NCBI GenBank assembly: GCA_964408435.1
Contig: CAYOZL010000060.1
Location: 1 to 13,520 of the forward strand
DNA length: 13,520 nt
DNA from: CAYOZL01 sp964408435
GTDB lineage: Bacteria; Bdellovibrionota_C; UBA2361; SZUA-149; CAYOZL01
Direction of reading: 5' to 3'
Shown: positions 8,010 to 13,520 of the stretch, in pieces
How positions within the stretch are numbered: the first letter of the stretch is position 1
How the letters are laid out: each line of letters begins with the position of its first letter
Made by a program: the position numbers and the translations under genes
The notes under the pieces: model-generated
What the model saw: only the letters and a program-made list of their open reading frames with translations
The model's database searches: none
What the model was told of the DNA's origin: nothing

Positions 8010-8737
8010 ACTTGTTTTGTTTCAGGGCAAACTCTAATTAAAGTGCATTTAGTTTTTGCAAAAAGATTAGAGTTTGAATCAATGGCATCTGCTTGAATCA
8101 TTAAGCTAGAACCACCAAGTCTCTTTTGCTTTATTTCTCTAGCATGTAGATAAAGTGGTCCATCCGAAGGCAGGGATTGGACATCAAATGCAAGATGAGC
8201 TGTAAGAAAGTTTGCATGTTGATACTCTTTTTGCCCAAGTAACCAGGTGCATCTATCAAAAAAACAACAAAGATGAAAAAGCATTCTTAGGTCTTCCCTT
8301 TCACAGGCATTATAGCTTACAACAGATGGTTGAAGTTCTTTAATGCCCTGAACACTTGCGTTTAGTTCTTTAGGCTTAGATACTGAGTCTGTAATCGGAG
8401 TGCTAGTTGTAGACTGGATTGCTTTCTTATTTTCATTGCTACCAAGAACTTTAGTTTCGTCTTTTCTGTTTAGAACTAATGTTTGTCCAACAGATATTGG
8501 AGATAGATATGAAATTTCAAAATCAAAACGATTCTGAGGAGTTTGATCGTGAAAAAGTAATGCAGCAGCTTCAAAACAGGAAAAGCCTCCAAAAAGAAAA
8601 TCTTCTGTTGTAATCATTTCGGGAGTGACTAAAAAACTTCTTGAATTCTTATGAAAGCTTAAGTTTCTTTTGTAATGAGCGTTTGTTTTAGAAAGTTCAG
8701 CAAAGACTTTTTCAAGTCCGTCTCTTTTTTTCTGCAT
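7997..8737 (-). CDS. Hypothetical protein, possibly hotdog fold (thioesterase/dehydratase-like)
   Basis: 246 residues, no signal peptide or membrane helix. Residues 42-92 (TTEDFLFGGFSCFEAAALLF, then FDFEISYLSPISVGQTLVL) resemble the central helix followed by the strand and S/P-(I/V)--G turn of hotdog thioesterases or MaoC-like proteins. Residues 175-236 (ANFLTAHLAFDV, then LYLHAREI, then LMIQADAIDSNSNLFAKTKCTLIRV) could be the remaining strands or a second hotdog. A low-complexity Ser/Thr/Lys linker (about 98-135) separates the halves. No catalytic residue can be assigned with confidence. The start ATG lies within a perfect 12-bp palindrome, and AGGG just upstream is a weak ribosome site. The fold assignment is tentative. 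Confidence 0.6.
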   Translation of the reverse strand: MQKKRDGLEKVFAELSKTNAHYKRNLSFHKNSRSFLVTPEMITTEDFLFGGFSCFEAAALLFHDQTPQNRFDFEISYLSPISVGQTLVLNRKDETKVLGSNENKKAIQSTTSTPITDSVSKPKELNASVQGIKELQPSVVSYNACEREDLRMLFHLCCFFDRCTWLLGQKEYQHANFLTAHLAFDVQSLPSDGPLYLHAREIKQKRLGGSSLMIQADAIDSNSNLFAKTKCTLIRVCPETKQVLAL

Positions 8738-8747
8738 AGGGCCCTAT
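8736..8747. promoter_or_regulatory. Perfect 12-bp palindrome overlapping a start codon
   Basis: ATAGGGCCCTAT is its own reverse complement. It includes the first two bases of the minus-strand ATG (8735-8737) and its AGGG ribosome-binding element. It is strikingly G/C-rich for this A/T-rich surrounding, so it may be an operator or a translational control element. It could also be chance. Confidence 0.35.
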
Positions 8748-8791
8748 TTGTAATAATTTGTTATACAATAGAGGAATAAATTTTAAAAACT

Positions 8792-9406
8792 TTATTTCTT
8801 ATAGTTTGAAATTATCTTTGCTAGGTTTTTAATGTCTGAAAATATAAATTGCTTAGCAAGCTTATGATGTTTTTTGCTAAGTGCGGACGCAAAATTAAAT
8901 TTTGCGTTATTAAAAATTTGTTTAAATGCCCTTTGAGTCTCATCGTTAAAATTAGCAGTGTTTTTATTTATCCACTTATAGTAGCTTGAAATAAGACTTG
9001 TATTGTTCATAACTGTAAGATCTAAATCTCTAGCTATGCTTTCTTTAATCTCTGGATCGTCAATTAAATTTATAATTCTTCTTAATCTTATAGCATCAGT
9101 TGAGAAATCTTTTATAAACTCTCTAATAGTATTATTCCCGTCTATAGTTGTTTTGCCAGGAATATGAAACTCACCATTTTTAATTATACTTTGTTTAATT
9201 ATTAATGTTGTGCCTTGTGCCATTTTTGATAGAGCTAGTTCCAGTTTGCTATTATCTTCTATTGAGTTAAGTGGATTTTTTAATTCAGTTTCTATTCTGT
9301 CTAGAAGCTTGTGAAACTCATTTTGATCGATTCTTTTACCATTGCCCTGAGTCTCCTCTACTTGTTCTTCTATTGTCTTTTTTAATTGAGCACCACCTTG
9401 AAGCAT
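8792..9406 (-). CDS. Hypothetical helical protein
   Basis: 204 residues. Not recognised. It is hydrophilic and predominantly helical in appearance (charged heptad-like stretches, for example LKKTIEEQVEE and HKLLDRIETELKNP), with a Lys/Asn/Ile-rich C-terminus. A short non-helical stretch around 75-90 (GEFHIPGKTTIDGNN) breaks it. There is no signal peptide or transmembrane segment, and no catalytic motif. The start ATG at 9406 has a weak AGGT ribosome element 7 bases upstream, which lies in one arm of an inverted repeat. It lies 54 bases upstream of the possible hotdog gene on the same strand and could share its transcript. It is divergent from the putative toxin gene at 9581. Confidence 0.6.
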   Translation of the reverse strand: MLQGGAQLKKTIEEQVEETQGNGKRIDQNEFHKLLDRIETELKNPLNSIEDNSKLELALSKMAQGTTLIIKQSIIKNGEFHIPGKTTIDGNNTIREFIKDFSTDAIRLRRIINLIDDPEIKESIARDLDLTVMNNTSLISSYYKWINKNTANFNDETQRAFKQIFNNAKFNFASALSKKHHKLAKQFIFSDIKNLAKIISNYKK

Positions 9407-9409
9407 AAA

Positions 9410-9480
9410 AAAACCTAAACCTTGAATAGTAATAAGATTAGTTAAAATAATAATTTAAGCGGTGGTTATACTTAGGTTTT
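9410..9480 (-). promoter_or_regulatory. Inverted repeat that could mask the ribosome site of the minus-strand gene
   Basis: AAAACCTAA (9410-9418) and TTAGGTTTT (9472-9480) are perfect 9-base reverse complements separated by 53 bases. In the transcript of the gene starting at 9406, the second arm carries the only ribosome-binding element (AGG at 9414-9416), so pairing would cover it. Alternatively the arms could be a DNA-level operator pair in the divergent intergenic region. Confidence 0.35.
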
Positions 9481-9528
9481 ACTCAATTGTATTAAAAGAG
9501 TGATTTATATTTAGTATTGTTATTAAAG

Positions 9529-9534
9529 ATTATA
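9529..9534 (-). promoter_or_regulatory. Candidate -10 element for the divergent minus-strand gene
   Basis: The minus strand reads a perfect TATAAT here (ATTATA on the + strand), about 120 bases upstream of the ATG at 9406. No convincing -35 lies 16-18 bases further upstream. It abuts the -35-like box of the + strand promoter motif at 9535, so the two promoters would overlap back to back. Confidence 0.25.
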
Positions 9535-9558
9535 GCAACTTTTAGCTTAAATCTGCGA
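9535..9558 (+). promoter_or_regulatory. ECF-sigma-like promoter, site 2 (for the gene at 9581)
   Basis: GCAACTT at 9535-9541, ten bases, then TCTGCGA at 9552-9558. Thirteen of fourteen box positions are identical to the sites at 6337 and 10604, with the same spacing. TCTGCGA begins 29 bases before the ATG, exactly as at the 10650 gene. That predicts a very short leader that still holds the GGGAG ribosome site (9571-9575). Confidence 0.6.
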
Positions 9559-9580
9559 GAAATATAGAAAGGGAGTTTCT

Positions 9581-10207
9581 ATGTCAGATTTAAGTATTCA
9601 AGCTAATTCAAGTAGTAATCTTGTTGCTAATAATTCCGGTAACAATTCTAGCTCAGAGCAAACTTACAATTATAAAAACGCAAATGATTCTTTATATAGA
9701 AGTCAATTTTCTACTCAGGAGGCTTATGATTCTATAAAAGGCAGTTGGTCCTCCGGAGTTAAAGAAACAGTTTCAATGTTTAAAGATTGGGTATTTGGAA
9801 AGGGAGAGGCGAGTAGAACTTACAAGCCAGGAAGTATACAGGTTGATATGATTAAGGACTCAGTAAAAGTAGACCAGGCAAGAAATTATTTTATAGAAAA
9901 AAATAAAAATATACCTCTAGAGTATCAGCAATCTGTTACTAACTATGCAGCAGGCTTTGGGTTGAAAGGAATTTTTCGCGCCGGTAAGGACCCAGTTGAA
10001 CAGTATGTTGGATCGTATGATATCGAAATTAATTCAAATAGCGATGGAACAGTAAGGTTTAAGCTTGAAAATACTACAAGCATGAAATCTTTTGCCTATA
10101 GACTTTTACCAAGTTGGGAAAGAGGGACTTTGAAAGTTGGAGGCAATATGCGACAAACATATACTTGGGTAGAGCAAAATCCTACAATAGGTTTGAATGG
10201 AAAATGA
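9581..10207 (+). CDS. Putative small secreted toxin-like protein
   Basis: 208 residues. Residues 1-30 are extremely Ser/Asn-rich (ANSSSNLVANNSGNNSSSE) without a hydrophobic core, like leader regions of non-Sec secreted proteins. The middle (50-140) is mixed, with GVKETVSMFKDWVFG and YQQSVTNYAAGFGLKG. Residues 142-197 (VGSYDIEIN, GTVRFKLENTTS, LLPSWERGTLKVGGNMRQTY then TWVEQN) resemble, from memory, the beta-rich C-terminal domain found in some Rhs and other polymorphic-toxin proteins that ends in GG-(M/L)-Q-Y-WTE. I cannot verify this by search. No nuclease or other catalytic motif is clear. The next gene overlaps its end by 11 bases and encodes a polytopic membrane protein, as expected for an immunity partner. 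Ribosome site: GGGAG at 9571-9575. Toxin function is inferred. Confidence 0.65.
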   Translation: MSDLSIQANSSSNLVANNSGNNSSSEQTYNYKNANDSLYRSQFSTQEAYDSIKGSWSSGVKETVSMFKDWVFGKGEASRTYKPGSIQVDMIKDSVKVDQARNYFIEKNKNIPLEYQQSVTNYAAGFGLKGIFRAGKDPVEQYVGSYDIEINSNSDGTVRFKLENTTSMKSFAYRLLPSWERGTLKVGGNMRQTYTWVEQNPTIGLNGK

Positions 10208-10571
10208 TATTAATATCGATACGAATATAGATACTGAAATAACTCCAGAGTCTTGGTGGAAATCAAGAAAAAGTAAATATAAAAAAATAGTTAAATACTC
10301 TGCGATATTTTCATTTGTTCTCTATGTCTTAATTGTAGGCTGTTTCCCTAAGAGCTATCCAGATGAAGAAATAACAATTTTTATTTTGTTTTATAATATT
10401 ATTGGTTTTGTTCTTTACGTAATTATAGCAAGTTTTTGCTATAATTTAGGGTTGTTTTCAGAAAAGTTCTTTAATCACAATTCACAAACTAGACAATGGC
10501 TCTTTAACTTAGGTCTTTTTATAAGTGTTTTTCCGTTTTTATTTATGATTTTAACTTTATTGTTCTATTAG
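10197..10571 (+). CDS. Three-helix membrane protein, candidate immunity protein
   Basis: 124 residues. A hydrophilic acidic N-terminus (MENDINIDTNIDTEITPE) and a basic patch (KSRKSKYKK) precede three hydrophobic helices at about 31-50, 58-85 and 101-123. The protein ends within the last helix. The ATG at 10197 lies inside the previous gene, overlapping it by 11 bases in another frame. An AGG element at 10189-10191, five bases upstream, supports this start. Tight overlap suggests coupled translation. Small polytopic proteins encoded immediately after a toxin are the usual form of immunity against membrane-acting toxins such as pore-forming colicins. That role is inferred from context; by sequence alone it is an unknown membrane protein. 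Confidence 0.65.
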   Translation: MENDINIDTNIDTEITPESWWKSRKSKYKKIVKYSAIFSFVLYVLIVGCFPKSYPDEEITIFILFYNIIGFVLYVIIASFCYNLGLFSEKFFNHNSQTRQWLFNLGLFISVFPFLFMILTLLFY

Positions 10572-10603
10572 ATTTTTTTAATTAAATTTTTCTCTACTAG
10601 CAC

Positions 10604-10627
10604 GAAACTTATCCCCTAGTTCTGCGA
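10604..10627 (+). promoter_or_regulatory. ECF-sigma-like promoter, site 3 (for the gene at 10650)
   Basis: GAAACTT at 10604-10610, ten bases, then TCTGCGA at 10621-10627: identical boxes and spacing to the site at 6337. TCTGCGA begins 29 bases before the ATG. An 8-bp inverted repeat, AACTTATC (10606-10613) with GATAAGTT (10626-10633), spans both boxes and could be an operator. The predicted leader holds the strong AAGGGGG ribosome site (10637-10643). Confidence 0.6.
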
Positions 10628-10649
10628 TAAGTTAGTAAGGGGGAAAATC

Positions 10650-11372
10650 ATGAATAGAAAAAGTGTTTTACTAGCTTTATTGCTTTTAATAGCCTTAAGC
10701 TCATGCGCGCCAAGTTATGTGCCTAATCCACAAGCAATTGAGCAAAGATGGACTCAGGTTAGAGGAACTCAAAATCAGTTACAGCCATATCTTCTTAACA
10801 GAACTAATATTCCTAGATTAGATAATATTGTATTAAAATTAGCCAGAGCTTCTGGAGTAAGAGGTATCCAATTAGTATTAGTTGATAACCCTGCTTTTAA
10901 TGCAGCAATGGAATCTTATAAGAAGACAATGTTACTTTTTACTGGTTTGTTAAAAAGTTCGGATGCTGAAATAGCTGCAGTTATTGGGCATGAAATAGGG
11001 CATTATGTTTTTCACGATAGTGCAGAGAAGTTAAAGGCGTATCAAACTAAAGAAAATATAGCTAAAAAGCTTTATAAAAGCTCAAGCACAAAGAAAAAAG
11101 CTAAGCAGAGAACAGAATTATCAATTATTGCTTACGACCTTTTAGTTGCAAACCCAGAGAGTAGGAATTCTGAAAGAGAAGCCGATTCTTTTGGGATAAT
11201 GTTAATGCAAAAAGCAGGCTACCCGCCTGAAGCTGCAATTAGGTTGTGGTTTAAGCAGTATATAAAAGGCAGTAGAGGTGATTTTAATAACCTAATCTCT
11301 ACCCATCCTGTAGGAGGTGAAAGAGTGTTGAATTTAATGAGAACAGTTGCTGCTTATAAAAAAGCACGCTGA
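10650..11372 (+). CDS. M48-family zinc metalloprotease lipoprotein
   Basis: 240 residues. A lipoprotein signal (1-18) ends in the lipobox ALSSC with Cys19 followed by Ala, which predicts outer-membrane sorting in organisms using the Lol pathway. The catalytic motif is HEIGH at residues 114-118 (His114, Glu115, His118). The third zinc ligand is Glu177 in SEREADSFG, the EADSFG signature of M48 proteases such as BepA, LoiP and YcaL. STHP with His219 near the C-terminus is also typical. Size fits the small LoiP/YcaL type without TPRs. Expected role: periplasmic proteolysis or quality control of envelope proteins. The start is supported by AAGGGGG six bases upstream. The small lipoprotein gene follows after 30 bases and is probably cotranscribed. 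The ECF-like promoter motif upstream fits an envelope-stress gene. Confidence 0.92.
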   Translation: MNRKSVLLALLLLIALSSCAPSYVPNPQAIEQRWTQVRGTQNQLQPYLLNRTNIPRLDNIVLKLARASGVRGIQLVLVDNPAFNAAMESYKKTMLLFTGLLKSSDAEIAAVIGHEIGHYVFHDSAEKLKAYQTKENIAKKLYKSSSTKKKAKQRTELSIIAYDLLVANPESRNSEREADSFGIMLMQKAGYPPEAAIRLWFKQYIKGSRGDFNNLISTHPVGGERVLNLMRTVAAYKKAR

Positions 11373-11402
11373 AACTGAGGAAGAGTTATTAAGGATAGAG
11401 TT

Positions 11403-11801
11403 ATGAAGGATTATGTAAAGTTTTTTATTACAGTACTAAGTTTTCTATTTTTACTTACTTCTTGTAGTACCAAAATTTATGAACCTATTGGTCTAGCTTT
11501 ACCGGTAAAAGTTGAGAATGAGGGTGTTCTTGCTGCTATTGAATTTGGAATAGGAAAAACAAAATGGGAAGTTGAGAGTCAAAATTATAATGATTTTATT
11601 TTAATAAGAAAGTTTGAAAAGAAACAAGCTAGAGTAAGTGTAAGTTTCGATAGAAGCTTAGAAATAGTAAACTTTAATTATATAGATTCAGAGAATATGG
11701 ATTATGTAAATAAGACAATTAGTTTTGTTTATAATATGGAATTACTAGATTTAGAGAAGCAAATTGCATTAACTTTAGCAGAGCTGATTTATGAGCAGTA
11801 A
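11403..11801 (+). CDS. Small lipoprotein of unknown function
   Basis: 132 residues. The signal peptide ends in the lipobox FLLTSC with Cys21 followed by Ser. The mature part is about 110 residues with the pattern AIEFGIGKTKWEVE, RKFEKKQARVSVSFD, FNYIDSENMDY, FVYNMELLDLEKQI. From memory, this resembles a widespread family of short lipoproteins with conserved W, R, S-Y, Y--S-N--Y and YN motifs and no assigned function. Ribosome site AAGGA at 11391-11395 is well spaced. It lies 30 bases after the M48 lipoprotein gene with no terminator between, so the two probably form an operon and may act together at the outer membrane. Confidence 0.8.
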   Translation: MKDYVKFFITVLSFLFLLTSCSTKIYEPIGLALPVKVENEGVLAAIEFGIGKTKWEVESQNYNDFILIRKFEKKQARVSVSFDRSLEIVNFNYIDSENMDYVNKTISFVYNMELLDLEKQIALTLAELIYEQ

Positions 11802-11841
11802 TTTATGAGTAGCTAGCCGAGCATCCCGTTAGCGAAGCTCG
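11787..11841 (+). repeat. Tandem duplication and hairpin at the end of the lipoprotein operon
   Basis: ATTTATGAGCAGTA (11787-11800) is followed immediately by ATTTATGAGTAGCTA (11801-11815), an imperfect duplication whose junction forms the TAA stop. Just after it, CGAGC (11818-11822) and GCTCG (11837-11841) are a perfect 5-bp inverted repeat around 14 bases, G/C-rich for this region. It may be the operon 3' end; no U-run follows. Confidence 0.3.
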
Positions 11842-11910
11842 TTAACTGAAAATTAAACTAAGTCAAAATATGTTGTTAGGCTCTTAATAAAGAGGTAGCT
11901 TTTTAGAGCT

Positions 11911-12567
11911 ATGATTCCTCTTGCTCTTTTTATCATATTTTTAATTCTGGCTTTTTTTATTATTTATCGATTCGGTTTTTTAATAGGAGCTTCGACATTA
12001 ATTTCTATAATTTTTCTAAGTTCAATAATCTACTATAAGAAATACAATCCAAACATTTGGGCAGAACTTAACAAGCCGATGTATAATGCTCATAAAATAG
12101 GCCAAAAAAACTTAGCATTAACAATCTCAAAAGGACTTTTTTATATCTCCGATCTTGTATTTAGTAAGACTGATATAAGAAGAGTTGAGGCTATTCATCA
12201 TATTGGCTGGCTAAACTGGGATCTGAAAAACAATAAAGAAGCAGAAAAATATCTTAAAATGTCACTAGAGCTTTATAATGAAATATTAGTTGAAAATAAA
12301 AATAAAACTTCTGAAAATAAAGTCATTCCTCCAGGGGTCCACGGGGCAGGCAATGAGTATTTTTTACTAGCAGCAATCTATAAGAGACAAGGAGATGTAG
12401 ATAAAGCGATTGAAGAAATAAAAAAAGCTAAAAAATATTTTGAAATCGAAGAGCCTCAGCATATTTGGTACCGTAAAGATATTACTAGGTATCTAGCAGA
12501 TCTATACTACAAAAAAGGAAGATATACGGAGTCTAGAAGTTTGTATTTAGAAGCTGATAGGCTTTAA
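11911..12567 (+). CDS. Membrane-anchored TPR protein
   Basis: 218 residues. Two adjacent hydrophobic helices (about 3-20 and 22-41) form a hairpin anchor at the N-terminus. The rest holds TPR-like units: about 88-125 (RRVEAIHHIGWLNWDLKNN then KEAEKYLKMSLELYNEIL), 150-182 (EYFLLAAIYKRQGDVDKAIE) and 188-216 (ITRYLADLYYKKGRYTESRS then LYLEADRL). Probable role: scaffold or adaptor at the inner membrane; partners unknown. The ATG at 11911 is forced by an in-frame TAG at 11896-11898. Its ribosome site is poor: AGAGGT at 11891-11896 is 14 bases away, and a small TAGCT/AGCTA stem lies between. The stop overlaps that of the convergent DUF58 gene. Confidence 0.75.
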   Translation: MIPLALFIIFLILAFFIIYRFGFLIGASTLISIIFLSSIIYYKKYNPNIWAELNKPMYNAHKIGQKNLALTISKGLFYISDLVFSKTDIRRVEAIHHIGWLNWDLKNNKEAEKYLKMSLELYNEILVENKNKTSENKVIPPGVHGAGNEYFLLAAIYKRQGDVDKAIEEIKKAKKYFEIEEPQHIWYRKDITRYLADLYYKKGRYTESRSLYLEADRL

Positions 12568-13520
12568 TAAGCATTAATTACATTCATCTGAAGATTATGC
12601 GATAAGTTATTATTTAACTTAATAGCAGGGCTTCCATGCTCTTTAATAATAATTAAGTTAATTCTAACGTTTTCAATAGAAGATAAGAATTCAATGGTTT
12701 TTTCATCTTCAGCACAAAAAACATTAATTTGAGAAATACTATAATTTTGCTCTTCAAGATTTTTTATAAACTTTAAAATGCTTTCTGGTTTTCCAGCATT
12801 TGGACTAAATACAGATTTTAATATCTCATCTTCAATCTCTTCATATTTATAAGAAATTTTATCACTTCCATCTGCCCCAAAACATACAACTAAGTCTTGC
12901 TGATTTAAGTATTGAACTTGTCTTAAAACTGCAGAAGCAACGTAGTCATCTTCCTTCTTAGCTATTAGAAATATAGCTACTTCACCCTCAGGTATTACTG
13001 CAAGCTCTGGTCTTCTAACATACAGTTCTTTTGTTCTAGCGTAGGTTTTCCATAGTATTCTTCTGACCCCATCACTTTTTTCATAAGGCTTAATATCAAA
13101 AGGCTCTCCTGAGCGTTCCTTAGGTAGATTCATTTCGTCACCACTTCTAGCGCTTGCTGCTATCATTGGTATTTGTTGAATTTGTACAGGCTTTGGTAAA
13201 ACTTTAATTGTTTTATCCTCTAAGATATTCCAAGTTTTACCGCTAATTCCAAGTGTATCTCCTATTTCAAGTTTGTAGCCTTTAAACTCCCAATAACCTC
13301 TGTGTGGAAAGCTCACGTTAAAATTAGTTCGTCTTGTTTGTTCTCCGTTATTATTTGCACTGCCACTTAAAACTAGCTCACTTGAGGATTTAATTTTTGG
13401 GCTAATTTTTAAATTAAAAAAGCTAGGTATGTTGCAACCTTTAATAGCTAACTGCATTTTATTTTTAGTTTTTGAAACGGTATCTGAAAGAATAAGATTT
13501 AAATTTATTTTATTTTTAAG
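12564..13520 (-). CDS. DUF58 protein, 5' end outside the window
   Basis: The reading frame stays open from the stop at 12564 to the right edge, so the Met at 13457 is probably internal and the gene is partial. Recognition rests on DIKPYEKSDGVRRILWK followed by YARTKELYVRRPE. This is the DUF58 hallmark (RPY-PGD--R-IHWK-SAR---L-VRE) with Asp replacing nothing essential that I can identify. Upstream, FPHRGYWEFKGYKLEIGDTLG matches the RG-Y-----V---DPFG strand region that precedes the hallmark. The N-terminal membrane helices usual in full-length members (about 400-450 residues) would lie beyond the edge. DUF58 proteins typically neighbour a MoxR ATPase and a TgpA-type transglutaminase; here the latter is about 6.8 kb away. 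The stop codon overlaps that of the convergent TPR gene. Confidence 0.88.
   Translation of the reverse strand, partial: LKNKINLNLILSDTVSKTKNKMQLAIKGCNIPSFFNLKISPKIKSSSELVLSGSANNNGEQTRRTNFNVSFPHRGYWEFKGYKLEIGDTLGISGKTWNILEDKTIKVLPKPVQIQQIPMIAASARSGDEMNLPKERSGEPFDIKPYEKSDGVRRILWKTYARTKELYVRRPELAVIPEGEVAIFLIAKKEDDYVASAVLRQVQYLNQQDLVVCFGADGSDKISYKYEEIEDEILKSVFSPNAGKPESILKFIKNLEEQNYSISQINVFCAEDEKTIEFLSSIENVRINLIIIKEHGSPAIKLNNNLSHNLQMNVINAY

Noticed and set aside
10606..10643. Possible pseudoknot in which loop CCCCT pairs with the AGGGG ribosome site of the M48 gene
   Set aside because: If the ECF-like motif is the promoter, transcription starts near 10634, so the hairpin and loop would not be in the RNA.
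12598..12609. 12-base match TGCGATAAGTTA to the region at 10623-10634
   Set aside because: It lies in the coding end of the DUF58 gene without the GAAACTT box at the right distance, so it is probably chance.

Overview
The window is AT-rich (about one third G+C by eye) and densely coded. It reads as chromosome of a bacterium with a two-membrane envelope: there are two lipobox signal peptides (one on an M48 zinc protease), a secreted TPR protein, and parts of the conserved MoxR/DUF58/transglutaminase membrane system. The lineage cannot be fixed from sequence alone. No RNA gene, insertion sequence, CRISPR array or origin was found.

Layout. At the left, a + strand SAM methyltransferase with a coiled-coil front (132-1346) converges on a TPR gene across an unusual hexanucleotide inverted repeat. 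A minus-strand block follows, transcribed right to left: a small membrane-anchored methyltransferase resembling eukaryotic FAM173 lysine methyltransferases (5803-6330), a TgpA-like transglutaminase (3502-5718), and a secreted TPR protein 1 nt downstream (1530-3500). The middle holds a + strand gene for a glycine/alanine-rich, probably membrane-inserting protein (6410-7933), a possible hotdog-fold protein (7997-8737, minus) and an unrecognised helical protein (8792-9406, minus). To the right on the + strand are a putative secreted toxin (9581-10207) overlapping a three-helix membrane protein that looks like its immunity protein (10197-10571), an M48 lipoprotein protease (10650-11372), a small lipoprotein (11403-11801) and a membrane-anchored TPR protein (11911-12567). 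The right edge is a minus-strand DUF58 gene whose 5' end lies beyond the window.

Main observation. Three + strand transcription units (starting at 6410, 9581 and 10650) share an exactly spaced bipartite upstream motif, G[A/C]AACTT-N10-TCTGCGA. It can equally be written G[A/C]AAC-N16-CGA, which is the architecture of ECF sigma-factor promoters. It ties together two proteins with Ser/Asn-rich N-termini, the toxin/immunity-like pair and the lipoprotein protease as a candidate regulon for secretion, interbacterial competition or envelope stress. These genes sit between DUF58 and the transglutaminase, which are usually neighbours, so they may be an accessory insertion into that locus.
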